From NCBI GenBank assembly GCA_027488865.1, contig JAIYAU010000016.1:1-64000 (forward strand): a DNA stretch of 64,000 nucleotides, read 5' to 3'. This document shows, piece by piece, positions 55,043 to 63,626 of the stretch. A model generated the notes under the pieces. It was not told the DNA's origin and ran no database searches. It was given only the letters and a program-made list of their open reading frames with translations. Both the position numbers and the translations under genes were made by a program. The DNA comes from Cytophagaceae bacterium (GTDB lineage: Bacteria; Bacteroidota; Bacteroidia; Cytophagales; UBA9547). Position 1 is the first letter of the stretch. The number at the start of each line of letters is the position of its first letter.

Positions 55043-55061
55043 ATTAGCAATTTGAATCTAA

Positions 55062-55469
55062 TTATTCTCCAGATTCAGTAGCATTTTCTTCATCAACAGC
55101 TTTTGAGGCTTTTTTAGCTGCTCTACTTGCTTTAAGTTTAGACTTCCAAGCCTCAAAATGTTCTGGAGTTAAAGCTGCCTTTACCGATTCTAAAAAAACT
55201 TTATGAGACTCCTTAAGTTCGGGTTTTGCTGCTACCCTATCTTTGGCATATTTAGCCATTATTTCTTTCCTTTTGTTAATATGCACTAATTTGGCATCGT
55301 AAAACTTTTGTTTTTCATCTGCACTCAAGCCAAGTTCCTTTTCCCAATAACTAGCTCTTTCTTGAGCTTTTACTTCTGAAGTTTTCTTTTCTTTTTTTAC
55401 TTTAGTTTGCGCATTTGATAGTGATAAAAATCCTAACATGAGGGCAAGAACAAAAATCATTTTTTTCAT
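55062..55469 (-). CDS. Small exported helical protein (Spy/DUF4890-like, tentative)
   Basis: 135 residues from the ATG at 55469 (MKKMIFVLALML); a start 12 codons upstream would spoil the signal peptide. The signal ends at SNAQT. The mature part is rich in Lys, Ala and Glu and mainly helical: YWEKELGLSADEKQKFYDAK then INKRKEIMAKYAKD, which recalls the periplasmic Spy/CpxP-like or DUF4890 helical-bundle chaperone/sensor group. The tail is acidic. Assignment tentative. Confidence 0.65.
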   Translation of the reverse strand: MKKMIFVLALMLGFLSLSNAQTKVKKEKKTSEVKAQERASYWEKELGLSADEKQKFYDAKLVHINKRKEIMAKYAKDRVAAKPELKESHKVFLESVKAALTPEHFEAWKSKLKASRAAKKASKAVDEENATESGE

Positions 55470-55590
55470 TTTATTATTTTGTTTTAGTTTAAACACATCA
55501 TTCACAATAATAATGCCAATCTTTTTCTAATTAATTTATAATAAATTTCTACTACATGAACAGATTCTTAATTTATTTAACAATTTAATT

Positions 55591-55620
55591 TTGCTGTTTA
55601 ATTTAATATTTCTATATTTG
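55591..55620 (+). promoter_or_regulatory. Promoter of the rpmB-rpmG-DUF4295 operon
   Basis: TTG (in TTTTG) at 55591-55593, 19 bases and TATATTTG at 55613-55620, a perfect Bacteroidota consensus, 26 bases before rpmB. Confidence 0.85.
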
Positions 55621-55646
55621 CAACCCTATTTAGAGATAGTAATTAT

Positions 55647-55889
55647 ATGTCACAAATTTGTCAAATATCAGGTAAAAGGGCACAGTCAGGAAACAATGTT
55701 TCTCATGCCAATAATAAGACGAAAAGAAAATTCCGTCCTAACCTGCAAACTAAGAAATTTTATATTCCTGAGGAAGATAAATGGGTTGTTTTAAAGGTTT
55801 CTGCCAAAGTTATCAAAACAATTGATAAAAAAGGTATTACAGCGGTTATTAAAGAATCGAAATTAAAAGGCATATATACAGGCGCTTAA
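55647..55889 (+). CDS. rpmB: Ribosomal protein L28 (bL28)
   Basis: 80 residues. Landmarks: [34 protein letters not shown] (start motif of L28, given here in parts), [16 protein letters not shown] and TIDKKGI. A component of the 50S subunit near the exit-site tRNA. Of the CxxC type at the N-terminus only one Cys remains (C5), so the zinc-free form is likely. First gene of an operon with L33 and DUF4295. Confidence 0.95.
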   Translation: MSQICQISGKRAQSGNNVSHANNKTKRKFRPNLQTKKFYIPEEDKWVVLKVSAKVIKTIDKKGITAVIKESKLKGIYTGA

Positions 55890-55902
55890 TATAGCAGGCA
55901 TC

Positions 55903-56085
55903 ATGGCAAAAAAAGGCAATAGAATACAAGTAATTTTAGAATGCACCGAGCATAAAACTACAGGACAACCTGGGATGTCTCGTTACATCACCACAAAAAA
56001 CAGAAAGAACACTACAGAACGTTTGGAGTTAAAAAAATATAACCCATTCCTTAAAAAAGTAACTGTTCATAAAGAAATTAAATAG
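55903..56085 (+). CDS. rpmG: Ribosomal protein L33 (bL33)
   Basis: 60 residues: [53 protein letters not shown]. Small 50S protein. The zinc-binding cysteine pairs of the C+ form are absent (one Cys, C14), matching the C- form. Thirteen bases after rpmB. Confidence 0.95.
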   Translation: MAKKGNRIQVILECTEHKTTGQPGMSRYITTKNRKNTTERLELKKYNPFLKKVTVHKEIK

Positions 56086-56110
56086 TTAACACGCTTAATT
56101 ACAACAAAAA

Positions 56111-56266
56111 ATGGCTAAGAAAGTAGTTGCGACACTCAAAAAAGAAGGAGCTAACAAGCAGTATACAAAGGTTATTAGAGCAGTTAAAAGCGATAAAACT
56201 GGCGCGTATACTTTCAGAGAAGAAATTGTACCAGCTGAAAACGTACAAGATATCCTGAAAGGTTAA
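56111..56266 (+). CDS. DUF4295 small basic protein (Bacteroidota ribosome-associated)
   Basis: 51 residues: MAKKVVATLKKEGANKQYTK, VIRAVKSDKTGAYTFREEIV, VQDILKG. It lies 25 bases after rpmG in the standard rpmB-rpmG-DUF4295 order. I recall that a Bacteroidota-specific ribosomal protein (bL38) from Flavobacterium johnsoniae corresponds to this family; treat that as moderately certain. Its basic, short nature and the ribosomal operon support it. Confidence 0.9.
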   Translation: MAKKVVATLKKEGANKQYTKVIRAVKSDKTGAYTFREEIVPAENVQDILKG

Positions 56267-56288
56267 AAGTATTTTAAAGTAAGAATTA

Positions 56289-56316
56289 TAAAAGTCCCTC
56301 GATGGGACTTTTTTTG
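56289..56316 (+). terminator. Terminator of the ribosomal-protein operon
   Basis: AAAAGTCCC (56290-56298) and GGGACTTTT surround a TCGAT loop, then a T-run. It separates this operon from ftsY, 190 bases further on. Confidence 0.9.
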
Positions 56317-56506
56317 TTTACCAACATTTAAAATTAACTAGTATTTAACCATTTTCATAGCCAAAATATCTTATTTTCATTCCACATATTCAATATTATT
56401 TGCTTAATTGTATATTTTTTTGGTAATTTAACTCTTGATTTAGGTTTTGTGTGTCACCTCTCCTATCCTTTTTTAAAATATATACAAATTACAACACCAC
56501 AAAAAA

Positions 56507-57457
56507 ATGGGAATTTTTGATTTTTTTAACAAAAAAGAATCACTTGAAAAAGGACTTGAAAAAACGAAACAATCGTTTTTAGGCAATTTGACGAGAATTA
56601 TTATTGGAAAAACGAGAGTTGATGATGACGTTCTCGATCAGCTTGAGGAGACTTTAATAGGCGCAGATGTAGGTGTTGAAACCACCATAAAAATTATAGA
56701 ACGTATTCAAGAGCGCGCTGCCAAAGAAAGGTACATTTCGTCGAACGAACTTAATGATATATTAAAAGAGGAAATTGTTGCACTGCTAGAAGAAAACAAT
56801 TTTGAAGATCTTGAAGATTTTATAATACCAAAATTATCAACACCTTATGTAATTATGGTAGTGGGTGTAAATGGCGTGGGCAAAACCACCACCATAGGAA
56901 AGCTCGCAGCACAGTACCATCAAAGAGGGAAAAAAGTAGTATTAGGTGCTGGAGATACGTTTAGAGCTGCTGCTGTTGACCAGTTAAAACTATGGGGAGA
57001 ACGTGTTGGTGTACCAGTTGTTGATCACGGAATGAATACTGATCCAGCGTCGGTGGCGTTTGATGCAGTTAAAACGGCAGTAGAACTGAAAGCGGATGTG
57101 GTTATAATTGATACCGCAGGAAGGCTTCACACCAAAGTTAACTTGATGAGTGAGCTAACTAAAATTAAAAAGGTGATGCAAAAGTTTATTCCTGATGCGC
57201 CACATGAGGTCTTGTTAGTTTTAGATGGTAGCACGGGTCAAAATGCCTTTATCCAAGCAAATGAGTTTACCAAAGCAACCGACGTAACCGCTATGGCAAT
57301 TACAAAACTTGATGGAACAGCCAAAGGTGGAGTGGTGTTAGGTATTTCGGATCAATTTAAAATACCTGTAAAATATATTGGTGTAGGTGAGTCTGTAAAT
57401 GATCTACAGGTTTTTAACCGTAGAGAATTTGTAGAGTCATTATTTAGTAATCAATAA
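56507..57457 (+). CDS. ftsY: Signal recognition particle receptor FtsY
   Basis: 316 residues; lacks the long acidic A domain of E. coli FtsY, as usual in this phylum. The NG domain is complete: VVGVNGVGKTTTIGKLA (GTP-binding P-loop, about 118-134), AGDTFRAAAVDQL, IDTAGRLHTK (201-210) and TKLDGTAKGG (266-275). It docks the SRP (Ffh plus the ffs RNA at 1.7 kb) at the membrane. The stop is one base before the next gene's start, indicating an operon with the PRPP-synthetase relative. Confidence 0.96.
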   Translation: MGIFDFFNKKESLEKGLEKTKQSFLGNLTRIIIGKTRVDDDVLDQLEETLIGADVGVETTIKIIERIQERAAKERYISSNELNDILKEEIVALLEENNFEDLEDFIIPKLSTPYVIMVVGVNGVGKTTTIGKLAAQYHQRGKKVVLGAGDTFRAAAVDQLKLWGERVGVPVVDHGMNTDPASVAFDAVKTAVELKADVVIIDTAGRLHTKVNLMSELTKIKKVMQKFIPDAPHEVLLVLDGSTGQNAFIQANEFTKATDVTAMAITKLDGTAKGGVVLGISDQFKIPVKYIGVGESVNDLQVFNRREFVESLFSNQ

Positions 57458-57458
57458 C

Positions 57459-58379
57459 ATGTCATTTACTAAGTTAATCTTCTCCACTGAAAAGTACAAA
57501 TATCTAAAAGATAGAATACTTTCTTTATCTCCTCAGTTCGAAAATGGATCTTTAGAAGTACAGTTATTTCCTGACGGTGAACGTTATCAACGAATTGAAA
57601 GTGAGGTAGAAGGTAGAGAAGTGGTGATTATAGGCGGTACAATAAGTGATGCAGATACTTTAGAACTTTTTGATTTAGCATTTGGGGTAATTAAATATGG
57701 AGCTGCCTCCCTCACCTTGGTTATTCCTTATTTTGGCTATTCTACAATGGAGCGAGCGGTTAAATCAGGGGAAATCGTTACCGCAAAAGTACGTGCAACA
57801 CTGTTTTCTTCCTTACCAAGAACATCATTGGGTAACAAAGTAGTGCTGATGGACTTGCACGCAGAAGGTATACCTCATTATTTTGAAAGAGACATTAGAC
57901 CAATTCACTTATATTGTAAAAAAGTGATTGTTGAAGCTGCGAAGGAAATAGGTGGAAACAACTTCGTAATTGCAAGTACTGATGCAGGTCGTGCTAAATG
58001 GGTAGAGTCTTTGGCCAACGAACTACATATTAATGCTGCGTTTGTATTTAAAAGAAGAGTATCGGGTACAGTAACACAAGTAACCTCTATCAGTGCCGAT
58101 GTAAAAAATAAAGATGTGGTTATTTATGATGATATGATTAGAACGGGCGGATCATTAATAAATGCAGCAAAGGCCTACAAAGAGGCCGGGGCCAATGATA
58201 TTTCTGTGATCACTACCCATGGTCTATTTATCAAAGGACTAGATCAACTACAAGCTAGTGGGCTAATCAAATTAATTGTAAGTACGGACACCCATCCCAA
58301 CGTGATTAATTTGCAAGGGTCTTTTTTAAAGGTACATTCCGTTGCCTCTTTGATAAGTCAACATTTATTAGCAGAATAA
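57459..58379 (+). CDS. Ribose-phosphate pyrophosphokinase-like protein (divergent PRPP synthetase family)
   Basis: 306 residues with two phosphoribosyltransferase folds. VIPYFGYSTMERAVKSGEIVTAK (88-110) replaces the canonical YARQDRK catalytic flexible loop, and VLMDLHAEGIPHYF (129-142) the DLHADQIQGFF segment. The PRPP-binding loop VIYDDMIRTGGSL (221-233) is intact. PRPP synthetase joins ribose 5-phosphate and ATP-derived pyrophosphate. The loop change puts this in the divergent branch, so it may be a class II/III-like synthetase or a related enzyme, with the main Prs elsewhere. It sits between ftsY and ribD; PRPP is a purine and thus, indirectly, a riboflavin precursor. Confidence 0.78.
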   Translation: MSFTKLIFSTEKYKYLKDRILSLSPQFENGSLEVQLFPDGERYQRIESEVEGREVVIIGGTISDADTLELFDLAFGVIKYGAASLTLVIPYFGYSTMERAVKSGEIVTAKVRATLFSSLPRTSLGNKVVLMDLHAEGIPHYFERDIRPIHLYCKKVIVEAAKEIGGNNFVIASTDAGRAKWVESLANELHINAAFVFKRRVSGTVTQVTSISADVKNKDVVIYDDMIRTGGSLINAAKAYKEAGANDISVITTHGLFIKGLDQLQASGLIKLIVSTDTHPNVINLQGSFLKVHSVASLISQHLLAE

Positions 58380-58391
58380 CCTATTCTGAAA

Positions 58392-59429
58392 ATGTCTTAT
58401 AATGAAATATTTATGTCAAGAGCGTTGGCATTAGCCATGCGCGCTCAACGTTTAGTAGCTCCAAATCCAATGGTGGGAGCTGTAATAACTCATAATAATT
58501 TAATTATTGGGGAAGGATGGCATCGACAGTATGGTCATCCACACGCCGAAGTTAATGCTATAAATCAAGTGACTGATAAAAAGTTGCTTACACAATCAAC
58601 CATGTATGTCACACTTGAGCCTTGCGCACATTATGGACAAACGCCTCCTTGCGTCGATTTAATTTTAACCCACAAAATACCGAAAGTAATCATTTGCAAT
58701 AAAGATCCTAACCCAGTGGTAGCTGGCAAAGGCATTAACATCCTTCAAGAAAATGGGGTACAGGTAGAACAGGGCGTGTTGGAGGACCAAGGATATAATC
58801 TAAATCGACGTTTTTTTACCTATCATTCAAAAAAGAGACCATATATAATATTAAAATGGGCAGAAAGTAAAGATGGGTATATAGCTGATGATGAAGGTAA
58901 TAGTAAATGGATAAGTGGTCAATTGTCCCGTACTTTAGTACATCAATGGCGAGCAGAAGAGGCGGCTATTGTGGTAGGTACAAACACCGCCTTGAAAGAT
59001 AACCCTTTCTTAACAGTCAGAGACTGGATGGGTAAATCTCCTACAAGAATTTTAATTGATAAAAATTTAAAAGTTCCAAATCACTTTAATCTATTTAATA
59101 ATGATGCTAAAACTATAATTTATAATCAATTAACAACCCAAACATATGAAAATTTAGAATGGGTGAAACTTGATTTTTCTAAATCTATTATTTCAGCCAT
59201 TTTACACGATTTGTATTTAAAAAAGATACAATCAGTGTTGGTGGAAGGTGGTTCACAATTGATAAATAGTTTTTTAAATGAAGAGATTTGGGATGAAATA
59301 CGGCAATTTAAAAGTTCCAATAAAGAATTTACTCACGGCATTTCAGCCCCAATTCCAAAAGGATACCTATTTAATGAACAAGTCCTAGAAAATGATAATT
59401 TACGATGTTATTCCAACTATTTGAGTTGA
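58392..59429 (+). CDS. ribD: Bifunctional riboflavin biosynthesis deaminase/reductase RibD
   Basis: 345 residues. The N-terminal deaminase domain (about 1-145) has the zinc site GHPHAEVNAI (H51, E53) and PCAHYGQTPPC (C78, C87). The C-terminal NADPH-dependent reductase domain (about 148-345) has the YIILKWAESKDGYIA-type start, WRAEEAAIVVGTNTALKDNP, and VLVEGGSQLINSFL. It converts the GTP-derived pyrimidine to 5-amino-6-ribitylamino-uracil phosphate, two steps in FMN/FAD synthesis. Twelve bases after the PRPP-synthetase-like gene, likely the same operon. Other rib genes are not nearby. Confidence 0.95.
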   Translation: MSYNEIFMSRALALAMRAQRLVAPNPMVGAVITHNNLIIGEGWHRQYGHPHAEVNAINQVTDKKLLTQSTMYVTLEPCAHYGQTPPCVDLILTHKIPKVIICNKDPNPVVAGKGINILQENGVQVEQGVLEDQGYNLNRRFFTYHSKKRPYIILKWAESKDGYIADDEGNSKWISGQLSRTLVHQWRAEEAAIVVGTNTALKDNPFLTVRDWMGKSPTRILIDKNLKVPNHFNLFNNDAKTIIYNQLTTQTYENLEWVKLDFSKSIISAILHDLYLKKIQSVLVEGGSQLINSFLNEEIWDEIRQFKSSNKEFTHGISAPIPKGYLFNEQVLENDNLRCYSNYLS

Positions 59430-59531
59430 TTAATCATCTGGGCAAGCTTAAATACAAACTGATAGGTCTATTCCTCAAAATGGATTTATGGACTAGGTAT
59501 TCTTACACATTGATTGTAACTTTGCCATGAC

Positions 59532-60155
59532 ATGCTCGAAACTATTCCGAATATTGAAAATAAACTTCCTATCATGGAGGCCTTTTATACCATACAAGGA
59601 GAAGGCATTCATCAGGGGAAAGCTGCTTATTTTATTAGGTTGGCGGGGTGTGACGTTGGCTGCCATTGGTGTGATGTTAAAGAATCTTGGGAAACCGCAG
59701 GTCATCCCCTATTAAGTATTAAAAACATACTTGACGAAGCACTACAACATGAAAGTAAGCTGGTGGTGGTAACGGGTGGTGAGCCCCTCATGCATGACCT
59801 TACAGGACTTTGTTATTATCTAAAACAAGCAGGCTTTAAGACCCATATTGAAACTTCTGGCGCCCATCCGCTTTCAGGCGACTGGGATTGGATAACCCTT
59901 TCTCCAAAAAAATTTAAAGAAGCAGTAGCAGATGTAATAAAAGTTGCTGATGAATTGAAGGTAATTGTTTTTAATAAATCAGATTTTGATTTTGCACAAA
60001 AATATCAAAACTTGGTGTCAAAAGATTGTATTCTTCTGTTGCAGCCAGAATGGAGTAAAGAAGATGAGGTATTACCGATGATTATTTCCTTTGTAAAAAG
60101 CCACCCTAATTGGCGCATATCTTTACAAACGCATAAGTATATGAATATACCTTAA
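59532..60155 (+). CDS. queE: 7-carboxy-7-deazaguanine synthase (radical SAM) QueE
   Basis: 207 residues. QueE makes CDG from 6-carboxytetrahydropterin in queuosine/7-deazaguanine synthesis. The radical-SAM [4Fe-4S] triad is C40-x3-C44-x2-C47 (CDVGCHWC). Other landmarks: MEAFYTIQGEGIHQGKAAYFIRLAGC, VVTGGEPLMHDL, HIETSGAHPLSGDWDWITLSPKK and LQPEWSKEDE. An overlapping short frame in the same place is a shadow. queD/queC/queF are not nearby. The gene probably functions in queuosine tRNA modification. Confidence 0.93.
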   Translation: MLETIPNIENKLPIMEAFYTIQGEGIHQGKAAYFIRLAGCDVGCHWCDVKESWETAGHPLLSIKNILDEALQHESKLVVVTGGEPLMHDLTGLCYYLKQAGFKTHIETSGAHPLSGDWDWITLSPKKFKEAVADVIKVADELKVIVFNKSDFDFAQKYQNLVSKDCILLLQPEWSKEDEVLPMIISFVKSHPNWRISLQTHKYMNIP

Positions 60156-60209
60156 TCAAATTTTGCGGTATTTGTCTGCCAGTAGACAAAACCTTGCAAG
60201 AAGGAATTC

Positions 60210-60217
60210 TATATTTG
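60210..60217 (+). promoter_or_regulatory. -7 promoter element before the small lipoprotein gene
   Basis: TATATTTG ends nine bases before the ATG at 60227. An inverted repeat (TTTGTCT at 60171-60177 and AGACAAA at 60184-60190) lies upstream. If the box is used, the mRNA leader is only about 5 bases. Confidence 0.5.
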
Positions 60218-60226
60218 AATAAAAAC

Positions 60227-60667
60227 ATGAAAAATGCGATTTATCTTCAGCTTTTGGTGGTATTATTTGCCTGCTCTAAAAAAGAATCAAGTTCTATTGA
60301 TACTAAAAGTCCAAAAATTACCGTAGAAATGCTGGATGTGGAGCAACTTGGAACAGCTACAGAAGATGAAATTGTAGTAAAATCCTCAGTAAAAAATATT
60401 TCGAACGAAGTAGTTACCGTTAAGTGGAAACGTATTCTTAAAAACGTATCGGTTGGCTGGGAAATGGCAGTATGTGATACTAACGCTTGCTATTTTCCTC
60501 AAGTGGACTCTGCTTACTTTGAAATCCCTCCTTTTAAAAGTGCTAAACTATCGGCATACTTCTATCCTGATAGCAAAACTGGCCAAGGTGTAGCTCAAAT
60601 CAAAATTTACGCGATTTCGCAACCAAGCCTTTGTAAGGTTATTGAATATAAGGCCATTGCCCAATAA
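60227..60667 (+). CDS. Small lipoprotein of unknown function
   Basis: 146 residues from the ATG at 60227; the longer TTG-started frame crosses the promoter box and is not used. Lipobox LFAC with C16. The mature part is beta-rich (ITVEMLDVEQLG, VVKSSVKNISNEVVTVKWKR) and resembles a small Ig/beta-sandwich domain with four Cys (mature: C16, CDTNAC and a later LCKVIE). No family name can be given. It is a single gene. Confidence 0.75.
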   Translation: MKNAIYLQLLVVLFACSKKESSSIDTKSPKITVEMLDVEQLGTATEDEIVVKSSVKNISNEVVTVKWKRILKNVSVGWEMAVCDTNACYFPQVDSAYFEIPPFKSAKLSAYFYPDSKTGQGVAQIKIYAISQPSLCKVIEYKAIAQ

Positions 60668-60677
60668 GAGCGAATTT

Positions 60678-60752
60678 AATTGAAAATGAAAAATTGAAAA
60701 TTGGTAATATTAAGAAGTAACTTATCAATTATCAATTATCAATTCTCAAATT
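60678..60752. repeat. Degenerate AT-rich inverted repeat with tandem ATCAATT units
   Basis: The left arm (60678-60707, TGAAAATTGAAAATTG-type) is complementary, imperfectly, to the right arm (60722-60752), which consists of ATCAATT repeated three times plus a variant. It would fold into a large hairpin between convergent genes and may serve as a terminator; similar sequences are common in Bacteroidota intergenic DNA, from memory. Confidence 0.6.
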
Positions 60753-61192
60753 CCTAGTTCCTTGCACCAACGGTTATATTGTTCACTAATTTTCACACTA
60801 ATCAATTCAAAATTTTCCCAACTATCTTTTACATGGTAAATTGATGGGAGTTGGGTGGCTAGTAGTTTTTCGTAGTCACGCTTAAAAAGTCCTCCACCGT
60901 AGTAATAGTAAGTAAACATATTTCCTTCCTGGGTAAATAAGTTACTTCCTAATGCACCACCCCATATTTCTGATAACATGGCAGGGCTTATTTGTTTGTT
61001 TTTAAAACGAAATATTTGGGTGTCACATTCCTCTTCAAAAAAATCGCTATATAAATTATTTGAAACTATCCAACCTAAATACATACCTATGTGTACATAC
61101 GCTTGATCGATTGGGAGTTGATCGGGAAATCCCCCAGACATAAAGTGCTGAGAGGCCTTATCATATAAATTTCCAGTGATGCTTTGAGCCAT
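60746..61192 (-). CDS. DUF7832-like hypothetical protein
   Basis: 148 residues, no signal or membrane segment. Landmarks: GFPDQLPIDQAYVHIGMYLGWIVSNNLYSDFF and AMLSEIWGGALGSNLF, which recall the DUF7832 group; its function is unknown. The C-terminal part is rich in aromatic residues (FTYYYYGGGLFKRDYEKLL). It converges with the small lipoprotein gene through the inverted repeat at 60678. Confidence 0.65.
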   Translation of the reverse strand: MAQSITGNLYDKASQHFMSGGFPDQLPIDQAYVHIGMYLGWIVSNNLYSDFFEEECDTQIFRFKNKQISPAMLSEIWGGALGSNLFTQEGNMFTYYYYGGGLFKRDYEKLLATQLPSIYHVKDSWENFELISVKISEQYNRWCKELGI

Positions 61193-61247
61193 GTTAAGCT
61201 TAAATTCAAGGTTTATTTATATCAAAAGAACAAAAAAGAATAGATTA

Positions 61248-61424
61248 TTACAAGTTTCGCATAATTAACCTGTATAACATGACCATTAAACACATTAAAA
61301 ATGTGATAATTGAAATTTTGTTAACCGTATGCATTGCTTTTAAACTAAAGTTATGAGGCCTATTTGGATCTTTTTTACGAAAAAAATAGGTGAAAACTTC
61401 GCTTATTTTAAAGAACTCTTTCAT
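61248..61424 (-). CDS. DUF6728 small membrane protein
   Basis: 58 residues, encoded by a frame shorter than typical calling thresholds. Read on the minus strand: MKEFFKISEVFTYFFRKKDP then NRPHNFSLKAMHTVNKISII, then a membrane helix TFLMCLMVMLYRLIMRNL. The KDPNRP and AMH motifs match the small Bacteroidota DUF6728 family as I recall it. It has an ATG start and a TAA stop and lies just downstream of ispG on the same strand (28 bases). Function unknown. Confidence 0.8.
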   Translation of the reverse strand: MKEFFKISEVFTYFFRKKDPNRPHNFSLKAMHTVNKISIITFLMCLMVMLYRLIMRNL

Positions 61425-61452
61425 ATTTAGGATATTAAATAGTTAATAAATT

Positions 61453-63441
61453 TTAGATAATTTCTGGTTCGGTCCATTTGCCATTGGCCTTAATGAGGTC
61501 AATTAGTTCTTCCAAGGCTTTGTCCGCAGGCACTGCTTTTTTTATTACTTCTTGCCCGAGATATAAAGCAATTTTGTCTTTACCTACCCCCACATAACCA
61601 AAGTCAGCGTCCGCCATTTCGCCTGGACCATTTACAATACAACCCATGATGCCAATTTTAATACCCTTTAAATGGTCGGTTCTTTTGCGTATCATGGCCG
61701 TGGTTTCTTGCAAATCAAACAAGGTGCGCCCACACGAAGGACAAGAAATATATTCTGTTTTACTCATTCTTGTTCTAGCAGCTTGTAAAATACCAAATGC
61801 TGTGGCATTATAATTACCCAACAACGTTTGCATTTCATCCGCATTGTTTTGCTCTAATGATAAAAGCGAGGTAGAGAGCATAATACCATCTCCGAGTCCA
61901 TCAATTAATAAACCTCCTACATCTGTTGCTGAAAATAATTGAAAATCACTTGGTGGGAGTTCCTTAAATTTTCTTGTTATAACCACTGGGTTGGTGACTT
62001 CGTTTTCAATAAGATAAAAAAACAACCTCCTCAATGCTGCCATGGCATGATCGTTATTGGTATCAATCAATAATACCACTTGGGGAGTTTCTTTTATTTT
62101 AGAATAAAATGAATCATTTAATGTCTTATAGTTTATTAAGACGAAATTAAGCGAGGTGTGAAGATTATTGGTACCTTCAAATTCCTCCGCCGTCAACAAT
62201 GGGAAGATGTTTGATTTATCAGAATTGTTTAGCCAAGTTGGATAATTTTGGATTTCTTTGAGGCCGTTTGGCAACATAAACGTAATAGGATGATCACCAG
62301 AGTAAATGTAATCAGCACCCAAATCATTCATATTCCATTTATCGGGCAATGGAAAGTAAAAATGGCCAATGGCCTTGAGATCTTCATATTTTAAGGAAGA
62401 TAGTTGGCTATAGTCAGCAATTACGCGAGGTACATTGGTACTACCAAAATTAACCACTTCATGAGTTGCTCTTCTATGGTATTGATAAGGATCAATAGGT
62501 GAATAAGTAATGTCCTTGATGTCCTTGTGCAAACTGCGATTGTTATATCTATCAACTAGCGCCTTGGCAACTGGTATTTCAAGTTCCGGTGGTTCGGTAA
62601 GTGAAACTCTCACCGTGTCGCCCAATCCATCTTCAAGCAAAGTACCAATGCCGACTGCTGATTTTATTCTTCCATCCTCTGCTTCGCCAGCTTCTGTTAC
62701 TCCTAAATGCAAAGGGTATGGTTTAAAACCACCTTCGTTTAACCTATTAACCAGAAGTCTATAAGCTTGCACCATCACTTGAGTATTGCTAGCCTTCATG
62801 GAAATTACAATATTATAATAATTTTCATCTTCACAAATGCGTAAAAACTCCAAGGCTGATTCTACCATTCCTAGTGGGGTATCACCATATCTACTTAAAA
62901 TACGGTCACTTAACGAACCATGATTGGTACCAATGCGCATGGCAGTTCCATATTCTTTACAAATCTTTACTAATGGTAAAAACTTATCTCTAATTCTTTC
63001 TAGCTCAACCTGATAAGATAAATCAGTATAGTCAAACGTTTCAAATTTTTTCTTATCAGCGTAATTTCCTGGATTGATCCTAACTTTCTCGACAATTCTT
63101 GCAGCTAATTCAGCGGCATTGGGTGTAAAATGGATATCGGCAACAATGGGCGTATTGTATCCTCTTTCTCTTAGGCCTTTCTTAATATATTCAAGATTTT
63201 GAGCCTCTTTTAAGCTAGGCGCAGTTATACGTACTAGCTCGCATCCTGCTTCAATCATTTTAATAGATTGCTCGATAGAGCCAAGGGTATCCATGGTATC
63301 AACTGTGGTCATCGACTGTAATCTTATGGGATTATTACCCCCAAAGCCTACCTCTCCTACCATTACCTCAATGGTTTTTCGTCTGTTATATTTTGTAAGA
63401 GAATCACAATAATTCTTTGAAAAAATCGTTTCTGTTGTCAA
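61453..63441 (-). CDS. ispG: 4-hydroxy-3-methylbut-2-enyl-diphosphate synthase (long-type IspG)
   Basis: 662 residues, the three-domain form of plants, Chlamydia and Bacteroidota, against about 370 in E. coli. IspG makes HMBPP from MEcPP in the MEP pathway, using a [4Fe-4S] cluster. The TIM-barrel domain has VGGNNPIRLQSM, then RINPGNYADKK; an insert (about 290-555) follows. The C-terminal cluster domain has C567, C570 and C601 with E608 (SCPSCGRTLF, GCIVNGPGE). With dxr at 27.6 kb this confirms MEP use. Downstream of it lies the small DUF6728 gene. Confidence 0.96.
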   Translation of the reverse strand: MTTETIFSKNYCDSLTKYNRRKTIEVMVGEVGFGGNNPIRLQSMTTVDTMDTLGSIEQSIKMIEAGCELVRITAPSLKEAQNLEYIKKGLRERGYNTPIVADIHFTPNAAELAARIVEKVRINPGNYADKKKFETFDYTDLSYQVELERIRDKFLPLVKICKEYGTAMRIGTNHGSLSDRILSRYGDTPLGMVESALEFLRICEDENYYNIVISMKASNTQVMVQAYRLLVNRLNEGGFKPYPLHLGVTEAGEAEDGRIKSAVGIGTLLEDGLGDTVRVSLTEPPELEIPVAKALVDRYNNRSLHKDIKDITYSPIDPYQYHRRATHEVVNFGSTNVPRVIADYSQLSSLKYEDLKAIGHFYFPLPDKWNMNDLGADYIYSGDHPITFMLPNGLKEIQNYPTWLNNSDKSNIFPLLTAEEFEGTNNLHTSLNFVLINYKTLNDSFYSKIKETPQVVLLIDTNNDHAMAALRRLFFYLIENEVTNPVVITRKFKELPPSDFQLFSATDVGGLLIDGLGDGIMLSTSLLSLEQNNADEMQTLLGNYNATAFGILQAARTRMSKTEYISCPSCGRTLFDLQETTAMIRKRTDHLKGIKIGIMGCIVNGPGEMADADFGYVGVGKDKIALYLGQEVIKKAVPADKALEELIDLIKANGKWTEPEII

Positions 63442-63626
63442 TGTCTTATTCGTTTAAAACAATATTATAACTGTAAAATTAGCTTAAATGTTATCCAATA
63501 AAAATTCATACCTAGCAATATTAGGCCAGCGTATTGAAAAAAATTGGACATTTTATTTACTCATCTTGTTTGTTCGTTAATAATTCAAGTATTTTGTCCA
63601 TTGGCTAAGAATTAAATTAAACGTGA

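Noticed and set aside
59527-59715. Forward 62-residue frame overlapping queE
   Set aside because: Shifted frame within queE, which has clear radical-SAM motifs; shadow.
60171-60190. TTTGTCT/AGACAAA stem-loop as the queE terminator
   Set aside because: Seven base pairs with no T-tract on either side; not a convincing intrinsic terminator.
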